From assembly GCA_036250195.1 (NCBI GenBank), contig JAVHZZ010000011.1, forward strand, positions 53,816,811-53,880,810: a stretch of 64,000 nt of DNA, written 5' to 3'. Source of the DNA: Mixophyes australis. Lineage: Eukaryota > Chordata > Amphibia > Anura > Limnodynastidae. Of this stretch, positions 45,783-56,310 are shown one piece after another; the first letter of the stretch is position 1; every line of letters starts with the position of its first letter. The notes beneath the pieces are model-generated. The model saw nothing but the letters and a program-made list of their open reading frames with translations, did not search any database and had not been told where the DNA came from. Both the position numbers and the translations under genes were made by a program.

Positions 45783-46357
45783 TGTTAAATATGATTTTTT
45801 GTTAAGGCCTCATAAGGCCTTTGTTCAGCCATTTTATTGTAACTTGTATAGAAATATTATTTGCTAGAAGAGATTATTCATTTTTCTGTTAACTTGCAGT
45901 TTTGCAATATGTGAGCCTATGGCCTTGAAGTTGAACTAATAGGGAACACCTGAAGAATGTAACCAGTTATGAAAACAATAATGAGCTTCATATCCAGCTG
46001 GTAGTATAGGAGCTGTATCCTTGGTGTTGCACATAGCATATCTCCAACTCCCCTTGAGATAAGAAATAATAGGCTCATCTGTCCTTAGAAGGGGGAGAAA
46101 AGTAAACACCTCAAGAATACGTGAGAAAGTTAATCAGTAGCGCTTCTCATAAACTAGTGGTATAAACTATTGTATGCATATGACGTAGGATTCATTTATA
46201 CAGTAGCCTATAAAAACCTGTATCTTTGTATCAATAAACTAGAGAATATTCCTTGTATACAGAACTTGGTCTGTGTCAATTCTCTCCAGCTGATTGAAGC
46301 GCTTCCAGATATACTTGACACCACAGGCAGACTTGGGTCAGAATTTTAGATCTAACA
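45783..46357 (+). repeat. 3' LTR of the ERV
   Basis: Identical by eye to the 5' LTR, preceded by a purine-rich aaaagatgggaa tract likely to be the plus-strand primer. TATA at about 46209 and AATAAA at about 46233. Confidence 0.95.
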
Positions 46358-46361
46358 GTAG

Positions 46362-46710
46362 CACAATTTAAAATTGTGAAAGAGAAACTTAAATATTTAG
46401 GCCTATATATAACATCACAACTAGAGAATTTATATGCAAGAAATTTTGCACCAATACTAAAGCATATTGCAAAAAATTAAATAATTGGAAACATCTACAT
46501 TTATCTTTATTGGGGTGGAAGGCAGTAATATAAAAATGTTATAATCCCTAAACTAACATATGTTCTTCAGATGTTACCAGTCAGTATTTCTAAAAAAGAC
46601 GCTCATTCTTATATTAAATTATTTTGGGAATTTCTTTGCCAATCTAAAAAAACAAGAATTGCTAGAGCTAAACTTATTTTAGATAGAAAACATGGAGGAA
46701 TCATAAAATA
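46362..46710 (+). pseudogene. L1 ORF2 fragment (right part)
   Basis: The reading KEKLKYLGLYITSQLENLYA, then LYWGGR, IPKLTYVLQMLPVSISKKD and FWEFL, is the region after the RT domain in L1 ORF2. It continues the fragment at 38092-38844 once the ERV is removed, with frame changes. Confidence 0.8.
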
Positions 46711-46919
46711 AATTGTATAGTGACTGCGCGTTTATTTGAAAAAAAACAATAATGGTCGCATTCCTTGTACATAAAAAAGTAGAAAATTTATTGATATGAA
46801 CTATTAGAAAAAAACAAACAAAATGTATGACCACAATATACAACATATTAGAACCAATATGAGAAAAAAATGTTGTAGTAGAAAATAAACAGTAGTCTCT
46901 AAGGAGAGGTCCTCCTTAT

Positions 46920-47505
46920 GTGCAGAAGCAATGTCCACACATAAAAAATGTTATGAACTGTGTTTCGATATTTGAAAGTCTATCTTCAGAAAGTAATGAT
47001 ATGTCAGTGTCCTTAGAGGATGAGGCAATAGAACCGATATTTTATATTAACAATTCTCCAACTCGGTCTAAATTTAAAAAGAAGTCTAATTTTTATCTTT
47101 CACAATTTAGGGGTTCTTACATTGATTCTTTCTATAAAGTTACTCTGAAACAATTTAAAGAACTGTGTGAAGCAGATAGTCAAGCAAGAACCATAGTAAT
47201 TACCCTACCATTATCATCAAAGCAGCTGATAAGGGAGGAGGTGTGGCGTTGCAAAATGTGGAAGATTATTTAAAAGAGGCCAATCAACAGCTTTCTGATC
47301 CTACATATTATAAAATATTAACAACAGACCATTCAGAATAGTTTAAATTGGATCTTCTAAGACTGTTAAGGCCTGCGATAATGCTATTATTGTGAAATAA
47401 ACTAGAGATTTTCTATATCCCACTCATGGTATTACCCCCACCTACTACCATCTTAGGAAAATACATAAAACCTTAGACAATCCTCCAGGTCGCCCTATCA
47501 TCTCT
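46920..47505 (+). pseudogene. Penelope-like element RT fragment (left part)
   Basis: The reading includes FRGSYIDSFYKVTLKQFKEL, then KAADKGGGVALQNVEDYL, DPTYYKIL, THGITPTYYHLRKIHKTLDN and PPGRPIISGV. KIHK....PPGRPI is diagnostic of Penelope-like (Neptune-type) reverse transcriptases, retroelements related to telomerase. Stops and frame changes are present. It is cut by the hAT at 47514. Confidence 0.85.
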
Positions 47506-48219
47506 GGAGTGGGCAGGGCTGCCAAGAGGAATCCAGGGCCCCAGTACAACAAATTCATGGGGCCTCCCTTATAGTTGAGTATGCTAAAAAAAAAAAATCG
47601 GAGGTGTGGTCATGCATTTGGGAGCGTGGCTATTGCGCCATTGGGGCGTGGCTAACACATCAAAATCACTAGGCTCTCAATTCGCCGGAGCGTCACATAT
47701 GTCCAAGCACTCCTGACTTTCAGGACATCTAGCACCACAGTGTAGTATACAAAGAATGCAGTGTGTACACAAAGAGTTCAGTCTGGGCCTGTACCCTACA
47801 TTGGACACAACACTCACCAAAAATTGCCATTGTCCCTACTAGAATCACAACATTTCACATACTGTCCTGCTCTCTCCTACCTGTTCTTCTCACTTTCACC
47901 ACCTGTGGCTGCATGTTTCTTTAGTTGCGGCTTGTCTGGATCCTGGAATGCTGGGGGCGCTATTTGGGAAAAAATGTCTACATTTAGATAATTCCAAACA
48001 ACCCTGGTGTTAAATCAATACCACCCACGATTAATAATTAGGCCTTCCTCCAGCTCCAATATTACAATAATGTGCCCCTTCATCATCGCTATGACTTATG
48101 ATCACACTGCGCCCTCCATGCTGCTTTTGCCCCCTTCACCTGGCTCCCTTTCATCACACTATACTATGCTGCTCCCCTCCCCTTTTTCAATCCCACTGTG
48201 CCATGCCTCCCCCCCCTTT

Positions 48220-48840
48220 TTAACCCCTCTATGACAGGCCCCCCTTCGTTTTTTAACCCCTCTATGACAGGCCCCCCTTCGTTTTTTAACCCCTCTATGA
48301 CAGGCTCCTCATTTTTTAACCCCTCTATGACAGGCCCCCCTTCGTTTTTTAACCCCTCTATGACAGGCCCCCCTCATTTTTTAACCCCTCTATGACAGAC
48401 CCCCCCTCGTTTTTCAACCCCTCTATGACAGGCCCCCCTCATTTTTTAACCCCTCTATGACAGGCCCCCCTTGTTTTTTAACCCCTCTATGACAGGCCCC
48501 CTTCGTTTTTTAACCCCTCTAAGACAGGCCCCCTTCCTTTTTAAACCCCTCTATGACAGCCCCCCCCCTCGTTTTTTAACCCCTCTATGACAGGCTCCCC
48601 CTCATTTTTTAACCCCTCTATGACAGCCCCCCCCCACATTTTTTAACCCCTCTGACAGGCCACCCCTCATTTTTTAACCCCTCTATGACAGGCCCCCCCT
48701 TAGTTTTTTAACCCCTCTATGACAGGCTCCCTCCCCCTCATTTTTTAACCCTTCTATGACAGCCCTCCCTTGTTTTCTAACCCCTCTATGACAGCCCCCC
48801 CCCCTTGTTTTTTAACCCCTCTATGACAGGCCCCTCCTTG
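48220..48840. repeat. 33-bp minisatellite, about 19-20 copies
   Basis: The unit is aacccctctatgacaggccc followed by cccttcgtttttt, spaced 31-33 bp. Confidence 0.97.
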
Positions 48841-48872
48841 TTTACTTACCTTTTCCTTTTCTTCTTTCTTGG

Positions 48873-48979
48873 TCCTCTCTGCTGCTCTGTGCTCCATTCA
48901 GACTGTCTGAATGCTGGGCGTGATAGGATGACGTCACACCCGGCATTCAGACAGTCGGAGCACAGAGCAGCAGAGAGGA
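48873..48979. repeat. Long inverted repeat with central CRE
   Basis: The left arm tcctctctgctgctctgtgc through ctgaatgctgggcgtg pairs with the right arm through ggagcacagagcagcagaga. TGACGTCA lies at 48929-48936 near the centre. The arms are about 45 bp with few mismatches. Confidence 0.9.
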
Positions 48980-49231
48980 GGGATGCCGGCGCCGCGATCA
49001 CGTGAGTATGAATATTTTTTTTTTTACTACCCTGCTCCCCCCACCAACGACCGAGCCCCCCCGCCGCAAAAAAAAAAAAAAAACAACAAAAAAACCTAGT
49101 TTTGAAAAAAAAAAAATAGTTTTGAAAAAAAAAAAACCTCGGCGCGAGGGCCCCGGTCGGGCCCCCTGGCATGCCCGGGCCCGGGTAATTAGTACCCACT
49201 TCTCCCCCCTCTCGGCGGCCCTGGTAGCGGG

Positions 49232-49335
49232 ATACCTAACATCATAACTTTCAGCATATGCGGATTCATATCTAAAAGCTCTGGCTTACGTTCACATCTA
49301 CAAGATACTACCCATTTTCTCAGTTTAAACTTTCA
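49232..49335 (+). pseudogene. Penelope-like element RT fragment (right part)
   Basis: The reading LSAYADSYLKALAYVHIYK resembles the block following PPGRPI in Penelope-like RTs (LS.Y.D..L..L). It resumes directly after the hAT. The rest of the RT and the endonuclease are not seen. Confidence 0.6.
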
Positions 49336-50159
49336 GTGTTTTCTGAATATATTTGTAAAACATCTGACTTATATTTATAATTATAGAGATCCCTCGATAC
49401 TTTAAGTTATTTTGCTTTAATATATTTTATTGTCGCATTCCTTTCTTACTTGATTTAATTACTCAATTGCTGTGTCTGTGAACACTTCTGCATTGAATTA
49501 CATATTTAGTATGTGATTAGCTTGATATCTGTTTAAATAGAACATGGGTTCCACCCCTTTACTTCATATCCATATCCATATAGCACTAAAACCGGTCAAG
49601 GTCAATATGCCTGTTTATTGATTTGAATAGAAATATTATTTTTGATTGGAGAGGATTTCTTGCCAGTAAGCTTATCAGTGCTTATAGTCCTGTTGCCATC
49701 CAGTCACATATGACAAAATGCAATATTGAACACTTTGGAGCTCCTGAAAATTCTGTACTATCCAGCTGTATCAAGTGGTTTTTGCCCATGTGAAGGTAAT
49801 GTGCACTATAGGCACTAGCTTATGAAGAGACAAGTTTCTCACGCACCTCTGAGGCTTAATCTATCTGTCACTTGCTAATGAACTGCCTGCTGTATTTTCA
49901 TTCATATTGGAGATCTGCTGCTCGGGACGCATTCAATACTTATTAGCACTGATGATCTATCGGAAGTTGGTTCTTCTATTGAACACTACAATATTCTTGA
50001 GTAACGATATACATGTAAAGAATTTGCTTAGCTTTTGTGACTCTGAAACAAAAATTCTGTCTCAGAACGAACAAATGAATTATTCCGTCTACAGCACTGT
50101 CTACATTTATAAACCTGGACATTCATCTCTAGCATCGGCTGAAAAGAACACGCCTCTGT
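49336..50159. other. Unassigned AT-rich stretch
   Basis: It may include decayed Penelope-like sequence and the left half of the MITE ending near 50392. No frame or terminus is clear. Confidence 0.35.
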
Positions 50160-50392
50160 AAACTCTATGGAGATCGTGAGCATGAGTGCATACACACTAC
50201 ATAATCGATCGGTGTTTGGTCAGAAAATATTAAGCAGGGTGACCAACCAAATGAAATGATGATCGTCACTTTGGAACGACTTTAGATCATTGATACACAC
50301 TCAATATCTGACCAAACGGTCGGACGTCGGCTGATTGGAGGTTTGTTGTGTAATCATCGGGCCAGTGGGTACCTAGCCTTAGGTATAGAAAG
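50160..50392. repeat. Harbinger-like MITE, right half
   Basis: aactctatggagatcg, gagtgcatacacactaca and the end gtgggtacctagcc match the MITE at 16407-19747 across the position where that copy is split by the hAT. The left terminus was not found. Confidence 0.65.
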
Positions 50393-50531
50393 CGGAGATG
50401 ATAAATGTATAGTAAAAGGAAATATACTAGGAACATTTTACAATACCAGATAAGCAAAATAAATGTCTTAAATGTATTGGAATAATTTATATTGCCACTT
50501 TTTTAATATATAATTGTGACTGTATTTTTAT

Positions 50532-52431
50532 TTAGACACGAGGGTCCCATCCCCATATGTGTAAGAATCCCTCTCATGAAGCCCCAGTCCACCCTGTCAA
50601 ACGCTTTTTCAGCATCGGTGGACAGGAGGACTGTGGGAGTCGAGGAGGTAGAGACTGAGTGTATGAGGTTAATAATTTTGGTCGTGTTATCTCTTGCCTC
50701 TCTTCCAGGGATGAATCCCACCTGATCATTAGAAATCAAACTAGGGAGAAATGTTTTTAACCGATTAGAAATTAGTTTGGCAAACAATTTGACATCTATA
50801 TTTAATAAAGAGATTGGGCGATAGCTGGGGCACAGTGCAGGATCTTTTCCCTCTTTAGGGATGACCGTGATGTGAGCTTCTAAAGACTGAGGCGAAAAAC
50901 CATTTACATTAGATATATCATTGAGAGCGTTTAGAAAAATGGGGCCGAGTTTTTCTTTAAAAGTTTTATAATATGAAATCGAAAAGCCATCTGGGCCAGG
51001 GCTTTTTCCTGATGGGGAAGATTTGATAGCCTCTGAGAGTTCCGCGAGTGTAAAGGGAGAATCCAGCAGGTCACATGTTTCTTTTGAGATCTTGGGGAAA
51101 TTAATATCCCTCAAATATTTATTTATCTCTTCCACCCTGGAGTCCTCGACATCAAGTAGAGATGAGGTCCGAATGTTATATAAATGGGAGTAGTAATCCC
51201 GAAAGGCTCCCGCTATATTTTTATCTGTGTGTTTCAAGACTCCTTTACTATCTTGAATCAAGTGAATGTAAGTGAGAGATCTTTGGGCACGTAGTGCTCT
51301 TGCTAAAAGACGCCCCGGTTTATCACCCCACTGGTAATATTTATTTCTACATCTTCTCCAAGCTAGTTTAATTCGATCGTTTAACAGTTTATTTAGGGTA
51401 GATCGTTTATTTTGTAACTCAGCCAAAATCTCAGGAGAGAGAGACTGTTTGTGGTCAGTTTCTAATTTTTTAATATCTAAAAGGAGCGCATCTCGTACTG
51501 CCGCCTTCTGTTTTTTGAGAAAGGTGCCTAGTTGTATACATTTGCCCCGAATAAAACATTTATGGGCTTCCCAAACCACCAATTTAGAGGTCTCACCATT
51601 ATCGTTTATAGAGATATATTCATCAAGTGCAGTCTCTAATTGGGCTTTACAGTATTGATCCTGCAGGAGTAGCTCGTTAAACTTCCACATCCATTGCCTG
51701 GTGGGGGGGACAGCCATGTTGATGGTCATATAGACCGGAGCATGGTCGGAGTCTGTTATTTGCCCTATCCAAGAATCCTCTACCAGATCAAGAAACTTGT
51801 GATTAATAAAGAGATAGTCAATGCTAGAGTATGAGGAGTGGGGATACGAGAAAAATGTGTAATCCCTATCAGAAGGGTGGAAAATACGCCAGGCGTCAGC
51901 CAACTGGTGGTCATGGAACTCCTTTCTAACCCTACGAGAGTCTCTAAGAGACGTTCTAGGAGAGCCCGTAGAGGAGTCTATTTGAGGGGTCAAAGCCCAA
52001 TTAAGATCACCTCCTACTACAACTACACCTTCAAGTTGATCTTCGATGCGAGATAAGGTTCTTGTTATGAAGGCAGCCTGAGAACTATTTGGTGCATATA
52101 TGTTGACAAAAGTGAATAATTGGTTGGAAATCCTGACCTTAACCAGTAAGACTCTGCCTTCTTCTAAAATAGATTTAGAGAGTTCTGTTAATCGGAGGCG
52201 TTTAGCAAATAGAATCGCTACACCTCTCGTCTTATTGGAAGAGTAATTATTAAAAACACCTGTTGGGTAATCGCGATTACATAGTTTTGGAGCTAGTCCT
52301 TTCTTAAAATGGGTTTCTTGTATAAAAGCCACATCAACCCTATCTATGTGAAGTGTATGTAATAAACTAGAACGTTTCTGTGGAACATTTAAACCTCTAA
52401 CATTCGTAGAAATTATTTTTAACTTATCCAT
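50532..52431 (-). CDS. L1 ORF2 protein, truncated (endonuclease and partial RT)
   Basis: ATG at 52431. The N-terminal apurinic-type endonuclease spans about residues 1-235: STNVRGLN with Asn 10, IQETH with Glu 39, VVGGDLNW around Asp 142 and Asn 144, SIDYLFI, and SDHAPV with Asp 229 and His 230. All expected catalytic residues are visible. RT follows from about residue 490, with PKEGKDP, CPSYRPISLL, DQVGFIPGR and STDAEKAFD (motif A, Asp near 606). The element sequence ends near residue 633. A further few codons and the stop are read from the target duplication. Motif C, the thumb and the Cys-rich end are missing, so no functional RT is made. The open frame is otherwise undamaged, which suggests a fairly recent insertion. 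Confidence 0.9.
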
Positions 52432-53279
52432 TGTCGAGTCTTTTCGGAGGGAACAGCTTTAGTTCAGGCTTTTCAGGATTTTGATAGAAGAGATCACTGG
52501 ATGACACCCAATCCACCTCAAGGTGCCTCGGAGAAGGAGTTTCAAATGGTTGGGGAGGGGAGGAGAAGGGAAAGGAAAACATGGGGGGGGGGGAGACAAG
52601 AACAGTAGAAGAAACATAAGAAAGAAATAAGAATCATTACTTTTACAATTAAAAGCAAAAAAAAACCTGTAATGATTAAATTTGAGAACAGCCGTCACAA
52701 ATACCAGAGGAGTATGATACCGAACCAAACTCCCTGGACAATTTCTACAGGACGGAACTAGAAGGGGTAGGAAGAGGTGTCGGGGAAGCACCAGCCAGGA
52801 ATAGAGCACAAAATATGAGCAGAGAGTAGATTACAATAAGACTTAACAATCTCTGCGAACTAAATATATAAACTAAGCAACTGTATATTTAAAGGCTAGA
52901 ATATAGAGTATATATTGAAGGCATGACATATAGAAACTAGAAAATACAGAAATGAGTGAAAATGGGGAGCCAAGTTCACTTATATTCTATGACCTAGATC
53001 AATAGTGATTTAAAACAAAGACTGTCTACCTAAGAGAGAGGGTGTATTTTATATCATGGTTATTATATATTGGTGAGTGATAGCTTAACAAGTAACAAGG
53101 AGGAGGATAAATAGAAACCTCCACTTCTAGATCTAAGGCCACCCTTATAATAGTCTGAAAAGATCTATATGACACTTAAATAATAGACGTGAAATATGGG
53201 CTAACAAAAGTAGAATCACATAAGGTGAAAATACAAATGCAAATGTTGGGATGCGATAACTTCACAAAAACCATTTAGT
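52432..53279 (-). other. Spacer between L1 ORF2 and ORF1
   Basis: About 850 bp with no recognised domain, longer than in mammalian L1. It includes a G-run near 52584 and AT-rich sequence. It may be family-typical or contain an insertion. Confidence 0.5.
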
Positions 53280-54370
53280 TCAAGTCACATCTTGATCTTG
53301 AGCCTTGGAGGTATCAGATGGGTGAGATCTCCTTCTATTTCGCGGAACCCTCTGCCAGACTTCTCCACTCGTTGAAGGAAGTGACGACAACAATGAAGTT
53401 GGACTTTGCCAATCCGGAATAGAGAGTTTTGGAAGTTTAAGAAATTCACAAAAAGAATCAATTTCAGAGTGATTGTGGAGAACAAGGACTTTACCATCAC
53501 GATTCACCTGGATACTCAAGGGGAACCCCCAACGAAATCGTATAGAACGCTTCTTCAATTCATCAGTGAGGGGTTTTAACAACCGTCTTTGTTGTAGGGT
53601 GGACCAAGACACATCTTGGAATATCTGGATCTCCTGGCCATTAAATATTAGGTTTGAGAGGCCTCGGGCTTTTCTTAATATTGCTTCCTTGACTGTATAA
53701 TAGTGGAGTCTGCAAATGATGTCGCGAGGTTTATCTGATTGTGGCCCTCTTGGGCGAAGGGCTCTATGGGCCCTGTCAAATATGATTTGGTCATTAGGGT
53801 CTGCCTCCAACAATTCGTTGAAAATCTTAGTGAGCGCGTCTATGATGCCCTGAGGGGGTACGTCTTCCGGCACTCCTCTGATTCTAAGATTATTTCGACG
53901 CCCTCGGTTGTCGATGTCATCTAGTCTCTTACGAAACTCGGCAGCATCTTTTGCTTGATGCATGACAAAATCTTGAAGTTTGTCAATACGGGAATCAGTT
54001 GCCTCTTTGCTTTCCTCCAACGATAACACCCTATCAGCCACTTGAGTGAGATCGGATTGAAAAGCTGCAATCTGTGATTGGAGGGTCTCTTGGATTTTGG
54101 TTTCCAGACCCTGGAAGTCTGATTGGTGGGTAGAGTCTTTAGATGTGCTAGAATTTCGCTTAAATCACTCTTGCCTTGTAAAGTTGAAACAGGCCTGGAG
54201 GGCGACGCTTGTGATGACCCAGACATATTAGAATCGGTTGGTTGTGATGAATCTGGAGATGTATCTAGAGAAGCTTTGTTAGAGAAAAGCTGATGGAAAG
54301 CTATTTGTGGTGTGGATTCTTTCACCTTCTTTTGGGCTTTCTTCAAAGGAGTCTTCTTATCCTTCCCCAT
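53280..54370 (-). pseudogene. L1 ORF1 protein gene with one frameshift
   Basis: ATG at 54370 opens a Lys-rich then Ser/Pro-rich N-terminus (MGKDKKTPLKKAQKKVKE). The frame is lost by a 1-base shift near 54120 and resumes as GLETKIQETLQSQIAAFQSD. A coiled coil follows (VLSLEESKEATDSRIDKLQ), then the RRM-type core (RRNNLRIRGVPEDVP, DRAHRALRPRGP, DIICRLHYYTVKEAI) and the C-terminal domain (IQIFQDVSW, FRWGFPLSI), ending with TGA at 53280-53282. ORF1 proteins trimerise, coat L1 RNA and act as chaperones. One repairable-looking shift is the only visible break. Confidence 0.85.
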
Positions 54371-55453
54371 CTAATACCTCTGCATGGTCATCAGATCTCT
54401 ATTTGAATTCTGGAGTTGCTTTACAATAGAGTCCTGGTCATGAGGCACCCCGTACCTCCTTCCCCCAGAGGGGTTCTTGTTAATCAGCCATAATTAAGGA
54501 GGTAGAGCTGATGTTACTGCATGGCACATAAATCTTATCATCGTACCACTAGGGGCGAGATTATAGCTAGACAAAATGTAGATCTTATTGAATTCTAGGT
54601 GCTATCTTCAATTAATGTATATTGATGAGGGCTGCAGTGTGGAGAATAGCCACCAGATGGAGGCAGATAGCAGGTCACGGACCGGAGCAAGTTACTTGCA
54701 AACAGGAATAAGAGAATATTAACCCCTTAGAGAGATGGTGAAATTGTCATTAAAGAACATTAGGGTCAGGTCTCTCTGTAGTATTCTGCAACGTTCAATT
54801 TGCCCAGGGGTATTAAATGAGGGTCAAGGAACTCGTCCTCCACGATCTGGGTACACCACACCCCAGCAAGGAATGAGAGTACTCTTCTCCGGACCCGTCC
54901 TCTCACCCAACTCCTCACCTCATGACTCACACAGAGTCCAGTTTTGTGTCCAGCAGCCGAAGAGACTCGCAGGTCTCAACCAGTGGGATCAGCCGCGCCA
55001 CACCGCCTCGACAGATTCGAGCTGCGTCCGAGAGGTGAGTACAGGGACTCTGAGGGGTACTCAAGATGGCGTTCCCGCCACTGAACTCAGAAATCGTCCG
55101 CTCCGGACCGCACTGTATCTCAGGGGCCCGGGCCCACCGTCTAACCTCCACTCCACGCTGCACCCCTCCAATCTCCAACTGAACCAGATCAGCGCCGGGA
55201 GAAGTGCCCGCCGGCTCTATATGCTATATGCGGTCCCGCAGGGTAGCGTTAGCGGTCGGCTCCGATGTCCATATCAATACTACGGATCAAGTAGGCTGGT
55301 TAATTCAAACTGCTGCCAGTCCCCAAGTGGCGACCACTCCAGACTGCCGATATCAGGGGGAAAAAAGGGGTACAAAACCTCTGAAACAGCCACTCTCCAG
55401 CCGGAGCTCCTGTGCCTCATGTCCACCTCAGATGGCTGCCAAGCCACGCCCCC
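54371..55453 (-). promoter_or_regulatory. L1 5' UTR with CpG-rich internal promoter region
   Basis: A non-coding leader of about 1.1 kb upstream of ORF1. The outer 500 bp is CpG-rich, as in LINE internal promoters. The plus-strand 240-residue open frame here is an antisense artefact. Confidence 0.65.
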
Positions 55454-55499
55454 GTGACTGTATTTTTATATGTGTTGTATCAATAATAAAGAAAGTTAA

Positions 55500-56300
55500 A
55501 TATAAAAGAAAGGTAACCTGCTCTCTTGTGAGCTTGGGGAGCTGGCATGATTGTAGAAAGGATTTTATGGCATGTTTAAGTTGTTGTGCACCAACAACTG
55601 CAGGTTGGAGGTTGTAGAGGAAAGCATAGTAGTTTTGAAAAAGCGGGGCTATCTGTTTTGTGTCATATATAAGAGAACCACTGGCAGACTTAAGGGCAGT
55701 TATTCTATTACATGTATGTCGGCTTCTAAAGCTGTGCGCAGGGGGAATGTCAGCTCTATTACTCTTCTCATAATATCTTTGCTGAACCCATAGTTAGAGA
55801 GTTAGCTGCTGGAAGGTAATTAATTCAATTGACCCTTCATAAAATAAATCTTAAGATAAATCTGTTTTTAGGAAATCGCTGGTGTTGGGTGGCAAGATTT
55901 AAAAAAATGTTTTCAGGTCTTGAATACGGTCCCTTTCAGCTCTTTTCTTTGCAACAGCTAGATTAATAAAAACTCTATGTAAAGTAGCATTACGGACTTC
56001 CCATAAGATGGCCTTTCAGTGATATGTTCTTGTTTAAGCAAAAGTGACTCATTAACATGCCAATAGGAGCGATCACAGTATGGGTGAGGGATGGTTAATT
56101 CCAAATCCATTGCCGCTTGATCAGTCCGAGACACAGGGAAGATCTGAAACCCTTTTGCCTGGTCAAATGCTCAATAAAAAAAGTAATCAATACAGGAATA
56201 GAAATCATGCAGGGCTATATAATAGGTATAGACTTTGGCCATTATATAAGATACTCACCAAGCATCATACAGGTTATGGAGTATGAGGCAAAAGTATGAT
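55500..56300 (-). pseudogene. Older L1 ORF2 endonuclease/linker relic
   Basis: Minus-strand frames give pieces such as SRIDYF, PSLTHTVIAPIGMLMS and AILWEVRNATLHRVFINLAV, resembling the end of the L1 endonuclease and the linker after it. It has many stops. It fits with the ORF1 relic at 57900-58215 as one old minus-strand L1, now interrupted. Confidence 0.55.
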
Positions 56301-56310
56301 AGATGGAGTG

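Larger units (their letters stand above)
38849..46357 (+). mobile_element. Endogenous retrovirus, class-I-like, with two 575-bp LTRs
   Basis: The LTRs lie at 38849-39423 and 45783-46357, with a 4-bp target duplication GTAG at 38845-38848 and 46358-46361. The primer-binding site follows the 5' LTR. Pol relics appear in order RT-RNase H, integrase, then a possible envelope-tail relic. The 4-bp duplication, tether region and GPY/F-type integrase end fit gamma/epsilon-like retroviruses. Coding regions carry many stops, and most of gag, protease and RT is unrecognisable, so the provirus is defective. Confidence 0.92.
47514..49223. mobile_element. Non-autonomous hAT transposon, 1.7 kb
   Basis: The left end CAGGGCTGCCAAGAG and the right end CTCGGCGGCCCTG are inverted repeats. 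Flanks GGAGTGGG (47506-47513) and GTAGCGGG (49224-49231) match at 6 of 8 positions, an aged target duplication. It contains the shared cassette (47850-47975), a 33-bp minisatellite and a long CRE-bearing hairpin near the right end. There is no transposase. Confidence 0.82.
50532..55453 (-). mobile_element. L1-type LINE, 5'-complete but 3'-truncated
   Basis: The copy is flanked by a perfect 16-bp duplication gtgactgtatttttat at 50516-50531 and 55454-55469. On the minus strand it starts GGGGGCGTGGC, a typical G-rich LINE 5' end. It has about 1.1 kb of CpG-rich 5' UTR, ORF1, a spacer, and ORF2 that stops before RT motif C. No poly(A) tail is visible, although the end reads ctaaataaaaatac on the minus strand. 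Confidence 0.9.

Noticed and set aside
48220..48840. Regular 33-bp repeats resembling CRISPR or satellite DNA
   Set aside because: A minisatellite with no unique spacers, confined to the interior of a hAT.
54735..55457. Plus-strand 240-residue ORF
   Set aside because: Antisense of the CpG-rich L1 5' UTR; no domain features.
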